A DNA stretch of 64,000 nt from Paenibacillus sp. FSL R5-0517 (lineage in GTDB: Bacteria; Bacillota; Bacilli; Paenibacillales; Paenibacillaceae): NCBI RefSeq assembly GCF_037974355.1, contig NZ_CP150235.1, forward strand, positions 496,001 through 560,000, written 5' to 3'. This document shows, piece by piece, positions 36,164-44,588 of the stretch. The notes beneath the pieces were generated by a model. It saw only the letters and a list, made by a program, of their open reading frames with translations, searched no databases and had not been told where the DNA came from. Numbering within the stretch: the stretch's first letter is position 1; each line of letters begins with the position of its first letter. Made by a program: the position numbers and the translations under genes.

Positions 36164-37294
36164 ATGAAAAAAAGTTACAGGCCAGCCACGATGTGGACGC
36201 TGGCTTGTTTTACAGTGGTATCGGTGGTGCTGGTTGTCCCCTGGATTATGTGGCAATCTCAGGCCCCTGTCCCGCTGAACATCATGATTATTGACAAAAG
36301 CAGACCAGACTCGTCCTATCAGGGGCATAAGGGATTAGTCTGGCTTCTGAATCAGCAGAAGATTGTACAGCACACAGGGGAATACTACTCATACGAAGAG
36401 GATTATTACGGCTATGATATTCAGAACGGGCTTCCCCGGATGAAGCAACTGCTGCCAGATGAGGTCACTGATACGGATCTGATCTATCTGACGGCGAACC
36501 GGAGTAGTCTGTCTGCACAGAAGAAGGGACGAAAACAAGACGGAATCTATGAAGGACTAACGATATATGATACGCAGAAGATTCGCGAGGCTGCGTATAA
36601 AGGGGTAACGATTGTTGCCGAATACAGTGCAATGGCGAATACGGCTTCGAAGATGACGAGAGAGCAGCTGTATCCCATCTTGGGGGTGAACAGCAGTGGA
36701 TGGCAAGGGAAATCGGTATCTAATCTGCAAAGCATGGAAGAAGTCCCTCAGTGGGTTCAGGCGAGTTATGAGCAGCGAGAGAAGAAAAAATGGCCTTATT
36801 CCGGAGCCGGTATTCTGCTAGTTGGTGCAGATGGGCAGGTCATCGTGCTGGAGAAAGGCACGGACGTAAAGACAGGAGATGTACAGGTTGCATTTACACA
36901 GGAAGGCAGAGATTGGAGTGGCATAAGCCAGGACATTCAATATAGTGGCTGGTTTGATATCATTTTGCCGCAACAACAGGATTCCATATTGGCTTGGTAT
37001 AAGACTGATCTGACGGAGACAGGCCAGCAGAAGTTGGCGAGTGCAGGAATACCTGCGGAATTTGCTGCACTTGTGCGCTACGACGACTATAATCGATCGT
37101 ATTACATGGCAGGGTCATTCGGAGAGATGAAGCATTATTCCTTCTGGCGCCGAATTCGGGGATGGGAGGTCGTCCGGTCCAAACTTACGCCAGATCAGAA
37201 AGATATTCCTGACATGTTCTACTGGAAGGTGTATGTGCCCGTGATGAAGCATATTTTAGAGGAAGTGCAGGATGGACGGCAGCAATGGCCATAG
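36164..37294 (+). CDS. Extracytoplasmic protein of unknown function in the HEAT/GT2 operon
   Basis: A 376-residue protein with one N-terminal membrane segment or uncleaved signal (about 9-31) and a large outside domain. The start of that domain (IMIIDKSRPDSSYQGHKGLVWLLN) resembles glutamine-amidotransferase-like/DUF4350-type folds. I see no catalytic triad and assign no reaction. An AGGAGG site lies 10 bases before ATG, about 50 bases after the glycosyltransferase. The order scaffold, glycosyltransferase, outside protein suggests a surface polysaccharide or its regulator. No terminator was recognised directly after it. Confidence 0.68.
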   Translation: MKKSYRPATMWTLACFTVVSVVLVVPWIMWQSQAPVPLNIMIIDKSRPDSSYQGHKGLVWLLNQQKIVQHTGEYYSYEEDYYGYDIQNGLPRMKQLLPDEVTDTDLIYLTANRSSLSAQKKGRKQDGIYEGLTIYDTQKIREAAYKGVTIVAEYSAMANTASKMTREQLYPILGVNSSGWQGKSVSNLQSMEEVPQWVQASYEQREKKKWPYSGAGILLVGADGQVIVLEKGTDVKTGDVQVAFTQEGRDWSGISQDIQYSGWFDIILPQQQDSILAWYKTDLTETGQQKLASAGIPAEFAALVRYDDYNRSYYMAGSFGEMKHYSFWRRIRGWEVVRSKLTPDQKDIPDMFYWKVYVPVMKHILEEVQDGRQQWP

Positions 37295-37642
37295 GATGGT
37301 TGTAAAGAAAAACGTTCGGATGGGGAACAGACGGCGAAAGGCCGTTCTACCCGACTGAGGAACGGGAGATGTACATATTAGAGAAGGTGCGTAGATGTAA
37401 GGCGTAAAAGTGTAGTTGAGTGCCAAGGCGGATTAAGCAAGGGTCAGTTTGCGAAGTGAAATGGGACTGGGAAACTTACATTTATTTCAGCCGCTCATTG
37501 CCATGACTCAGTAATGAAACTTGTTGCGGGCTTGGTAAAAAGAATCATCCCACTGCGGGCGGCGTGAGCTATAGCAGGAATGGTATTAAAACAGTGGTAC
37601 TACTGTGTGCATTATGATCAGAAGTACCCGTACGTAGCACGA
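37295..37642 (+). other. Gene-free stretch after the HEAT/GT2 operon
   Basis: About 350 bases without a convincing reading frame, RNA gene or repeat that I recognise. It could be a decayed gene, but no family similarity is visible. Confidence 0.4.
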
Positions 37643-37838
37643 CCTAACGAACCCAGCACATCTTATTCGGCCCAATGGGGTACATTGGCAGATGTAACGA
37701 ATCACAGACACGTTAAATGACGGAATATGCTCATTTTTACTGTTCAACTGCGAGTTTTCTGCGAAATAAGACGTGTGGAGTTCGTTAGTTTTTGTTAATT
37801 ACTCTAATCGTCGTTATAGAGTGTCCTCGGTTCGTTAG
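37643..37838. repeat. REP-like repeat cluster B (four units)
   Basis: Two inverted units (37643-37673 and 37694-37721) are followed by two direct units (37761-37788 and 37809-37838) of the same roughly 27-base sequence as cluster A. Units start 51 and 48 bases apart. The two halves form an imperfect large dyad centred near 37741. The frame on the minus strand at 37858-38043 is not considered a gene. Confidence 0.75.
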
Positions 37839-38051
37839 ATTTCAGTTACAGGACTAGTCAGAGGAACCAATCAAAATATCTCGCAACCGAAACGCTCTTT
37901 TTCTTCGGTATTAACAGAAATGGTAAATAACGCAATGCGATGAAAGTCGAGTTCAAAGTGGATGTTCCTGTGTTGAAAGTACTTAGCGTAATTGGCGTAA
38001 CTAAAACATTATGATTGTCGAATTCATGGGGTGGCCCGTACACGGCAATGC

Positions 38052-38085
38052 AAAAAGGACTGCAGCGGATCTGCAGTCCTTTTTC
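38052..38085. terminator. Bidirectional terminator of the MBL-TetR operon
   Basis: AAAAAGGACTGCAG-cggat-CTGCAGTCCTTTTT is a perfect 14-bp stem with T-runs on both strands, right after the tetR-family stop. Confidence 0.9.
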
Positions 38086-38105
38086 ATGATGAAATGCTTG
38101 CCTTG

Positions 38106-38678
38106 TTAGTCCTGATGAAGATGCCGGAGTCCATGCAGGAAGGCGGATACGGTCAGACGCAGACTTTCGTCTGGATCAAAATTCATGCCGAAGCCACCTT
38201 GTGCCTCAATGGAGGCAAATCCATGGCAGAGGCTCCGCAAACCACGAACAGCGTGCAAGGCTTCTGCTTCGGTTAGCGGGTAGGGCTGCAAGCTGTGCAG
38301 CAACAGCTCCAGTGTGGCTGTGCTGGCCGCAGCGAGCTGTGGCTCCTCGCGGTCCGGAGCATGAAATGAGGCTTCGTAGAGCCCAGGGTGCTCGCGAACG
38401 AAGCCAATGTATGCCGCAGCGATGGCCTGGATGGCATCGTCGCCTGTGCGGTCAGCCGTAGCCGTGGTTAATGCTCGGCTGAGCTGTTGTACGGACATCA
38501 GCGCCATTTCCTGGCGAAGCCCGGGAAGTCCGCTGATGTGGTTGTAGAGCGATGGCGAGCGCACATCCAGACGCTGGGCGAGTGCGGCCAGTGTCAGCGC
38601 CTGAAAGCCGTCGCTGTCAGCAAGCTGGGCGGCGGCGCTGAGCAGAGCGCCGCGATCCAGCCCTTGCCGGGGGCTCAT
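38106..38678 (-). CDS. TetR/AcrR-family repressor
   Basis: A 190-residue regulator. The N-terminal helix-turn-helix (LTLAALAQRLDVRSPSLYNHISGLPGLR, about 27-55) and a C-terminal ligand domain of the WHG type (about 80-185) are recognisable. It is co-transcribed with the MBL hydrolase, overlapping it by ATGA, and is the second gene. Two perfect palindromes on the operon promoter (39425-39460) are the likely operators, giving autoregulation. The coding region is visibly richer in G+C than the surroundings, which may reflect acquisition from another lineage. Confidence 0.9.
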   Translation of the reverse strand: MSPRQGLDRGALLSAAAQLADSDGFQALTLAALAQRLDVRSPSLYNHISGLPGLRQEMALMSVQQLSRALTTATADRTGDDAIQAIAAAYIGFVREHPGLYEASFHAPDREEPQLAAASTATLELLLHSLQPYPLTEAEALHAVRGLRSLCHGFASIEAQGGFGMNFDPDESLRLTVSAFLHGLRHLHQD

Positions 38679-39406
38679 AATTGCCCCCCGGCAAGACCGA
38701 ACCGTTGCTGAGCATCAGCGGTTGCCGCGCGCATGGCGGCCGCGGGCTGGCGCAGCATCCGTCCGTGGCCTACAGCCAGTACGGACGGTTCCAGCTCCGC
38801 CAGGCGCTTCGCGCTGGCCAGAGCCGCTTCGCGGTTCCACGTCGCCAGCGCGGGGAACGGGAAGAGCGGGCGCATGCGGCCGGATACGGCAAGGCCGCCT
38901 TGCAGCTGGTACGCGTCGCCAGCAATAAGCACACGGCTGCGCGTATCCATGAAGGACATATGCCCCGGCGTATGTCCTGGTGAGGCAATGGCAGCCAGCG
39001 AACCAATCTGGTCACCATCATCCAGCAAGTGGTCTGGCTGGGTGCGTACTGCTTTGGGCTTGGGCACGCCGCCGCGTACCGGGGTTTGAGACTCACCGGG
39101 AAGAAGGGAAGTATCTCCCTCCAATAGCCGAACATCCCGTCTGGAGATGTAGACCTCGGCTTGGGGTAGTGCTTCTTTGAGAAGATCCAATGCACCAATA
39201 TGATCGCTATGAGCATGAGTCAGAATGATCCTGGTAATGGGCTTACCAAGGGACTGGGCAGTTGCCAAGATGCCCTTAAGACTGAATGGTATTCCGGCAT
39301 CAATCAGGGTTAATCCATCTTCCTCTTCAACCAGGTATACGTTCACAGGGAAGAGTCTCGGAAAAAACGTAATCTGAACGACATCAAATTCTCGGGTAAT
39401 GCGCAT
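38675..39406 (-). CDS. MBL-fold metallo-hydrolase
   Basis: A 243-residue metallo-beta-lactamase-fold protein. The metal motif is THAHSDHIGALD (about 62-73), a further His is in SPGHTPGHMSF, Asp is in LIAGDAYQL, and the last His is in AVGHGRML. This is the layout of glyoxalase-II/hydrolase-type members. The substrate is unknown; pairing with a TetR repressor suggests removal of a small toxic ester, lactone or thioester. GGAGGATT precedes the ATG. The 3' half (38700-38950) is strongly G+C-rich while the 5' part is not. Confidence 0.88.
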   Translation of the reverse strand: MRITREFDVVQITFFPRLFPVNVYLVEEEDGLTLIDAGIPFSLKGILATAQSLGKPITRIILTHAHSDHIGALDLLKEALPQAEVYISRRDVRLLEGDTSLLPGESQTPVRGGVPKPKAVRTQPDHLLDDGDQIGSLAAIASPGHTPGHMSFMDTRSRVLIAGDAYQLQGGLAVSGRMRPLFPFPALATWNREAALASAKRLAELEPSVLAVGHGRMLRQPAAAMRAATADAQQRFGLAGGQL

Positions 39407-39424
39407 CGAGGAATCCTCCTTAAA

Positions 39425-39477
39425 ACTAATGATATTAGTATAATAACTAATGACATTAGTTTTGGCAATAGCCAGAG
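39425..39477 (-). promoter_or_regulatory. Promoter with two TetR operators
   Basis: Reading the minus strand, TTGCCA, a 17-base spacer and TATTAT form a promoter. The palindrome ACTAAT-GTC-ATTAGT lies between -35 and -10, and ACTAAT-ATC-ATTAGT lies just downstream of -10. The palindrome starts are 21 bases apart (two helical turns), so two dimers can bind on one face and block polymerase. Confidence 0.8.
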
Positions 39478-39747
39478 TTTACTTTGTTCTAAAAAATATT
39501 TTTTTAAATAATGAGTCACTTTACAAAAAAAGCGTTTTCAAAATGAAGATTACCGATTATAATAATCACGTAAGCCCTTTCATATGTCTATCTTATTGGA
39601 GCCCTTCGCCTAGCGAAAGGCTCACTTTTTTTGTTCTTTTTGGATTAAAACGCAGATGAGAACTTGATCCTAGCTTAATGGTGTGGATGAGCTGTAAGTA
39701 TTGGTATAACAGGAAAAATCATATGTGATCCCCATCCTGGGTGAAAG

Positions 39748-39785
39748 TTGACAAACATAACTGTTATTCATATAATGACAGTTAT
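39748..39785 (+). promoter_or_regulatory. Promoter and palindromic operator of the Rrf2 gene
   Basis: TTGACA (39748), a 17-base spacer and TATAAT (39771) are a consensus sigma-A promoter. ATAACTG (39757-39763) and CAGTTAT (39779-39785) form an inverted repeat around the -10, a likely autoregulatory operator. Confidence 0.78.
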
Positions 39786-39837
39786 ACTTACCTTGGGTGA
39801 AGTTCATCGGTGTTGTAAGCCGGGAAGGGAGTAAGTA

Positions 39838-40302
39838 ATGAACAGCGAATTTACCATAGCGGTGCATTGTCTTGTTTTTCTGTCGATGAGAGATGAGTGT
39901 ATGGCCAATAGTGAAGATTTGTCCCAGAGTGTGGGTACACACCCGGCCAGAGTCCGTAAGGTACTAAGTGTTCTGCGCAAGCATGGTTACCTGACGACCA
40001 AGGAAGGTGCTCATGGTGGGTACTTGCTTAGCCGTGCAAGTGAAGAGATTAAGCTTGGCGAATTGTACAGACTGGTAGCCGGCGGTTCACTCGGTCCAAG
40101 CTGGTGTTCAGGAGAGTCCGGTTCATCGTGCGTGGTATCTTCCAATATGCAGGATGTGATGGGGAACATATATAACGGGGGCGAAGAGGCGCTAAGCGCT
40201 TATTTTGACCGTATATCTATTCAGGACGTAAAAGAACGTATAGGTCGTGGCGATGCATGTGACTTATCACTAGACGGATTGTCTGTAAAAGAGAAGTCCT
40301 GA
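39838..40302 (+). CDS. Rrf2-family transcriptional regulator
   Basis: A 154-residue regulator with the Rrf2 winged helix (about 1-80: AVHCLVFLS...LSVLRKHGYLTTKEGAHGGYLL). Beyond the DNA-binding part there are Cys90 and Cys98 in WCSGESGSSC. These are not spaced like the IscR cluster ligands, so thiol redox sensing is as likely as an Fe-S cluster. AAGGGAG lies 7 bases before ATG. A consensus promoter with an inverted repeat precedes it. The nitroreductase downstream is its obvious candidate target. Confidence 0.88.
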   Translation: MNSEFTIAVHCLVFLSMRDECMANSEDLSQSVGTHPARVRKVLSVLRKHGYLTTKEGAHGGYLLSRASEEIKLGELYRLVAGGSLGPSWCSGESGSSCVVSSNMQDVMGNIYNGGEEALSAYFDRISIQDVKERIGRGDACDLSLDGLSVKEKS

Positions 40303-40580
40303 CAGATTCCATAATCAAAGGTCTTTCGAGATATGGCTTTGGTTTAGTCAGGCATGGTGGTAAGGTTCATATGGTCGACTGGTTATGGTATGGGCTTATG
40401 CTCCGGTGAAAGATCCATCGATGGTTTTAAAGCGATTCCGGGCATAACGTGAACACAGATGAGGAGAGAGCGTCTGCGCTGATGTTATTTTCGGAAGGCA
40501 ATACTCGGTAGAGTAGACTTCAAGATCCTTTGCGAAAGTAGAAGAAAAACACAAAAAATAGATTCTGGGGAGTGGAACAC

Positions 40581-41207
40581 ATGTCAGGCATTGAAAAAAA
40601 TGAAACACTTCGCGTCATTAGCGAACGCCATGCTGTCAAAAAGTACGAAAAAGGGTTTGTATTGCCTGAAGCTGATCTCAATGCGATTTTGACAGCAGCT
40701 GCGGAAGCACCATCTTCATGGAACCTGCAACACTGGAGATTCCTCGTCATTGAATCCGAAGCAGACAAAGCGAAATTGCTGCCAGTTGCTTACGGTCAAA
40801 GTCAAATCGTGGAAAGCTCAGTTACCATTGCTGTTCTCGGAGATTTGGAAGCGAACCGTAACACCGTAATCTACGATCAAGCTGTTGAAGCAGGCGCACT
40901 GACTGCTGAGGTTCGTGACGCATTGGTTGGACAGATCAACGGTGCTTACCAAAGCCCGCAAATCGCTCGCGATGAAGCGATCCGTAATGCATCCTTTGCT
41001 TCCCAAAATATCATGCTTGCTGCACGCTCCCTGGGTTACGATACTTGTCCAATCGGTGGATATAATCCACAAAAACTGATTGAAACCTTCAACATTCCTG
41101 CACGGTTTGTGCCAACGTTGCTGATCACTGTAGGTAAAGCAGCGCAGCCAGCTCGCCCGTCAGGACGTTTACCGTTGTCTGAGGTTGTTGTTAAAGGTTC
41201 TTTCTAA
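40581..41207 (+). CDS. Nitroreductase-family flavoenzyme
   Basis: FMN-dependent NAD(P)H oxidoreductase, 208 aa. The family start ISERHAVKKYEKG, the FMN-contact regions AAEAPSSWNLQHWRFLVI and LAARSLGYDTCPIGGYNPQ are visible. Relatives reduce nitro compounds, quinones or disulfide-stress products. ATG 40581 is chosen with GGGGAG 8 bases upstream; GTG 40572 lies inside that site. Its position next to an Rrf2 gene with paired cysteines parallels the HypR-HypO and YodB-type arrangements of redox sensor and nitroreductase in Bacillus. Confidence 0.9.
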   Translation: MSGIEKNETLRVISERHAVKKYEKGFVLPEADLNAILTAAAEAPSSWNLQHWRFLVIESEADKAKLLPVAYGQSQIVESSVTIAVLGDLEANRNTVIYDQAVEAGALTAEVRDALVGQINGAYQSPQIARDEAIRNASFASQNIMLAARSLGYDTCPIGGYNPQKLIETFNIPARFVPTLLITVGKAAQPARPSGRLPLSEVVVKGSF

Positions 41208-41270
41208 GTTAGAACTTTCTAAGTTATAAAGCTACAATCTGATGATCGCATCAGTGATATAGGTATAATA

Positions 41271-41313
41271 CAAACAGCCGCGCTTTCCTGCTGAGGGAAG
41301 GTGCGGCTGTTTG
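41271..41313. terminator. Terminator between nitroreductase and SLH gene
   Basis: CAAACAGCCGC and GCGGCTGTTTG form an 11-bp stem with an inner TTCC/GGAA pairing. Suits both convergent genes. Confidence 0.75.
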
Positions 41314-41407
41314 GCATATTGAGGTTGTGGGATGCCCACTCACCGGAGCTCAATCGTGCGGATGAGTTCACTACTCAAGTGAATTCGTGGTTTCCACCAA
41401 GAAATGA

Positions 41408-42091
41408 TTACTTTTCAGGTATTTCCGGGATTTGCGGTGCATGGAAAGATTCCATGTATTCAATTGCGTTATACATCATCACTGCTGCTTCGGCACGAGT
41501 AATTGTTTGTTTCGGTTTGAAGTTGCCGTCGGCATCCAGTTCATTAATTTTGAGAACGAGTGAACGCTGAATGGCGCCTTGATACGCAGGGGTAAGTTCC
41601 TTTTCATCGGTAATGTCCACAGGTTTGATATTAATCATCGGCAGACCGCCTTTGGCCTCGATGCCTTGCATCAGGAACAGGGTGAATTGTTCACGAGTGA
41701 GTGGTTTGGACGGATCGATATCCTGTGACATCTGAATGCCATTATATTGGGCGCGGATAAATGCATCACTATACCACACGCCATCTTTTACAGCAGAGAA
41801 GTAGTCACTGGGTACCGGCATTTTGATAAACCGAATCGTATCCAGATTCAGATTCAGTCCGTCCGCAATCAGTTGAATGCCCTGGGCGTTATTTAACTCC
41901 AGTTCAGGTTTGAACAAGCTGTCGCTCACACCTTTGATGAATCCATCCTGATGGAGAGATTCGATTTTGTCTGCTCCTGTGATACCTTGAATATCCGTGA
42001 ATTGGGCCTGCGCAGCGTTGATCGGGCCTGCACTTAGAGACAGCGTGAGCAGAGCTCCCGCAGTTAATGTAGCCAGTATATTTTTTTTCAT
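41408..42091 (-). CDS. Secreted protein with S-layer-homology-like repeats
   Basis: A 227-residue exported protein. The signal peptide is about 1-29 (ending NAAQA). Three degenerate SLH-like repeats fill the rest: FTDIQGITGADKIESLHQDG, then DAFIRAQYNGI...PLTREQFTLFL, and TPAYQGAIQRSLVLKINEL...TITRAEAAVMMYNAI. Such repeats bind pyruvylated wall polysaccharide. There is no additional catalytic domain. It is monocistronic; the ribosome binding site is GTGAGGCG ahead of ATG. Confidence 0.8.
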   Translation of the reverse strand: MKKNILATLTAGALLTLSLSAGPINAAQAQFTDIQGITGADKIESLHQDGFIKGVSDSLFKPELELNNAQGIQLIADGLNLNLDTIRFIKMPVPSDYFSAVKDGVWYSDAFIRAQYNGIQMSQDIDPSKPLTREQFTLFLMQGIEAKGGLPMINIKPVDITDEKELTPAYQGAIQRSLVLKINELDADGNFKPKQTITRAEAAVMMYNAIEYMESFHAPQIPEIPEK

Positions 42092-42250
42092 AATAGGTTC
42101 GCCTCACTTTTCCAGGGATGATCCCTTTATATAAAAGTTATTTGCCCCTATAGACGACCCTACTGTTCAAAAGGTTGCTGAAATTTTCCAATGGAGTAGA
42201 TAACCATTCCGAAAGATTTTAGTTGAAAGCACTTGTGAAGCATACGGCAC

Positions 42251-43162
42251 CTATCCTTTGGATTTATTTCGATAATCCGTGGGTGAACGTCCCATCATTT
42301 TGCTGAACAGACGGGAGAAGTAGTAAGGGTCCTTGAATCCAAGCTCGGAACTGATCTGCTTCACAGTCCAATCGGTAAAATCCAGATAGCGGCAGGAATG
42401 CTGGATCTTGAGCCTCAGGAAATAATCGATGGGTGAATGCCCGGTCGCTTGCTTGAACAACTGTGAGTAATGAGGGACAGACAGCCGGGCATGTGCCGCC
42501 AGTTCCTTGAGGGTGATTCCGTTCTCCAGGTGCTCCAGCATGTATTGAACGGATTGTTCTGCCGCACGTTTGCTGCTCACAATCCCACCATCTGTTCCTG
42601 TCGTCTCCGGTCCATAAGCAAGCATACCAAGCATATAACCGATAATCTGGGAGGCATATGTCATCGTCTGCATGGAGTAACCCGTCTCTAGCGCGCCGTA
42701 ACATTCATGGAACAGCTCGAGCCATTTTTGGGCCTTGGTCGGTGGCATCGTAGTAATATGATGGGTTAGCAATGGTTCTATGTAGGTTAAAGCGTGTTCC
42801 CCGCGCAGATGAATCCAGAAGATACTCCATGGTTCAGCTACGTTGGCACCATACACATGAGGAATATGTGCAGGCAATACGACAAGGTTTCCCGGGCGGA
42901 CATCATATGTCTTGCTGCCCTCCATCGTATACCAACCTGTGCCTTGGGCACAGTACATCAGAATGTGTGATTCACAACCATCGGGACGGTCACGGTAATG
43001 ATGTTCCGCTTCGTGAAAGTAACCGATATCGGTAACGTATAATCCGGACGTGGCCGGATAAGCTGCGGTTTCTTGCAGCAGCGAGTCTGGAAGCACCATG
43101 AGTTTTTGCATACGAAATCCGTCAGATTTACGCTGTAGGGGTGGTCTGTTGTTAGGTCTCAT
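42251..43162 (-). CDS. AraC-family transcriptional regulator with cupin sensor
   Basis: A 303-residue regulator. An N-terminal AraC-type cupin (about 35-150: YDVRPGNLVVLPAHIPHVY) likely binds a sugar. Two helix-turn-helices follow in the last 100 residues (LKELAAHARLSVPHYSQLFKQATGHSPIDYF and VKQISSELGFKDPYYFSRLFSKMMGRSPTDYR). The start is uncertain: ATG 43162 has no strong ribosome site, and TTG 43198 or ATG 43111 are alternatives. It is divergent from the lactonase-like gene and near a pectin lyase, so it may regulate pectin-derived sugar use. Confidence 0.85.
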   Translation of the reverse strand: MRPNNRPPLQRKSDGFRMQKLMVLPDSLLQETAAYPATSGLYVTDIGYFHEAEHHYRDRPDGCESHILMYCAQGTGWYTMEGSKTYDVRPGNLVVLPAHIPHVYGANVAEPWSIFWIHLRGEHALTYIEPLLTHHITTMPPTKAQKWLELFHECYGALETGYSMQTMTYASQIIGYMLGMLAYGPETTGTDGGIVSSKRAAEQSVQYMLEHLENGITLKELAAHARLSVPHYSQLFKQATGHSPIDYFLRLKIQHSCRYLDFTDWTVKQISSELGFKDPYYFSRLFSKMMGRSPTDYRNKSKG

Positions 43163-43346
43163 ACTTTGTATTATGGTGAGCGAGGGTAAGGGAGTCAATG
43201 ACAGATATGAGAGCGCTGAGCGGAGTTATTCTGAATATGGAAAGCCACGTTACAGGAAGTGAAGCAGTTGCCCGTGAATTGGGTAAGTACATCATAGTGG
43301 GAAGAATGAGACCAGAGAATATATAGGATAAGGGAGAGATTGAGAT

Positions 43347-44402
43347 ATGGAACCAGTCACAACTCAGGAAACACTTTTCTATACAGGTACGTATGCGTCA
43401 GCGGAAGAACCAGGAATATTTCTATGTGCGTTGAATGCGGATACAGGAGAGATGCGAATCGTCAATCACATGGATGGTGTGAATAATCCGTCTTATCTGG
43501 CGCTATGCCCGGATGGCAACTGTCTGTATGTGGCGAGTGAGACGGACGAGGGAGAGGTGTTGGTGTATCGCAGAGATGCGGCAACGAGTGAACTGCACCT
43601 GATGGATCGAAAGCAGACCCGTGGAGCTTCTCCATGTTATGTGTCTGTCTCGAAGGATGGTCAGTGGGTGTTCTCATCCAACTATAGCAGCGGCAGTGTC
43701 AATGTATTTCCGGTAGGTGATCAGGGGACGCTTGGTGAGATGAGTGCATGGGTGGAGCACACGGGAAGTGGAATCAACGAAGATCGCCAGGAAGGGCCGC
43801 ATGCACACTCCATTCAGCCAGATCCGTCCGGACAGTATGCTGTCGTATGTGACCTCGGTCTGGATCAGATCATTGTGTATCGGTTGGAAGAAGGACGTCT
43901 GGTAACCCATCGTGAGATGGATCAGCCACCAGGCGCAGGGCCAAGGCATCTTGTGTTCCATCCCAACTCGAAGTGGGCATATGTCATCAATGAATTAAAC
44001 AACACGGTTACGGCATTCCTATACGATGAGCGCAGAGGGGAATTCACTACGGTGCAGCACATATCCACACTTCCAGAAGGGCATAAAGGCGAGGGTACCG
44101 CTGCGGACATCCGTGTATCTCCATGTGGACGTTTCCTGTATGCATCCAATCGGGGAGATGACAGCATAGTGCTCTATCATATTGATCAGGAGAGCGGTGA
44201 GCTGGAAGCCGTAGAGTGGACGTCCACCATTGGGCAGACACCGCGTAACTTCAATATTTTGCCAGGTGGAATTCTGGTCGTGGCGAATCAGGATAGCAAT
44301 AACCTTGTAGGTTTCCAGATCAGCGAAGAAGACGGACGACTGACGCATAACGGGTTCAAGCTGGAACTGCCTCGTCCGGTATGTGTTGCGCCTGTGGTAT
44401 AA
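43347..44402 (+). CDS. Lactonase-family seven-bladed beta-propeller (6-phosphogluconolactonase type)
   Basis: A 351-residue beta-propeller of the YbhE/Pgl family, which hydrolyses 6-phosphogluconolactone and related sugar lactones. Repeated blades contain the family strings GTYASAEEPGI, NPSYLALCPDGNCLYVASE, GPHAHSIQPDPSGQYAVVCDLG, GPRHLVFHPNSKWAYVINE and ASNRGDDSIVLY. The His/Arg residues of the GPHAHS and GPRHL blocks line the active site in relatives. It is cytosolic. The start follows AAGGGAGAG. Divergent from an AraC gene that may control it; a terminator follows. Confidence 0.88.
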   Translation: MEPVTTQETLFYTGTYASAEEPGIFLCALNADTGEMRIVNHMDGVNNPSYLALCPDGNCLYVASETDEGEVLVYRRDAATSELHLMDRKQTRGASPCYVSVSKDGQWVFSSNYSSGSVNVFPVGDQGTLGEMSAWVEHTGSGINEDRQEGPHAHSIQPDPSGQYAVVCDLGLDQIIVYRLEEGRLVTHREMDQPPGAGPRHLVFHPNSKWAYVINELNNTVTAFLYDERRGEFTTVQHISTLPEGHKGEGTAADIRVSPCGRFLYASNRGDDSIVLYHIDQESGELEAVEWTSTIGQTPRNFNILPGGILVVANQDSNNLVGFQISEEDGRLTHNGFKLELPRPVCVAPVV

Positions 44403-44419
44403 GTTGTAATTATATAAGT

Positions 44420-44445
44420 CGAAGGAGAAATCCTTCGGCTTTTTT
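44420..44445 (+). terminator. Terminator after the lactonase-family gene
   Basis: CGAAGGA-gaaa-TCCTTCG with a GNRA-type loop followed by CTTTTTT-like tract. Confidence 0.88.
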
Positions 44446-44515
44446 ATATGCCATCCATTTAATTACTAAATTAGACCTATAGATGGAATTATATGTTTAA
44501 TTTAAAATAAATATA

Positions 44516-44529
44516 TTAAAGCGCTTACA
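44516..44529 (+). promoter_or_regulatory. Probable CcpA site (cre) of the pectin lyase gene
   Basis: TTAAAGCGCTTACA; its reverse complement TGTAAGCGCTTTAA matches the cre consensus TGWAANCGNTNWCA at all but one position. It lies 60 bases before the start codon, fitting catabolite repression of a polysaccharide lyase. Confidence 0.65.
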
Positions 44530-44588
44530 CAAAAAATGGCGCTACAAGGGCAGCGGGCTTACCACTACAATTGGGGAGGCAATTGTTT

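Noticed and set aside
37858..38043. A 61-codon minus-strand frame next to the repeat cluster
   Set aside because: No ribosome binding site and no recognisable features; it lies between a repeat and a terminator.
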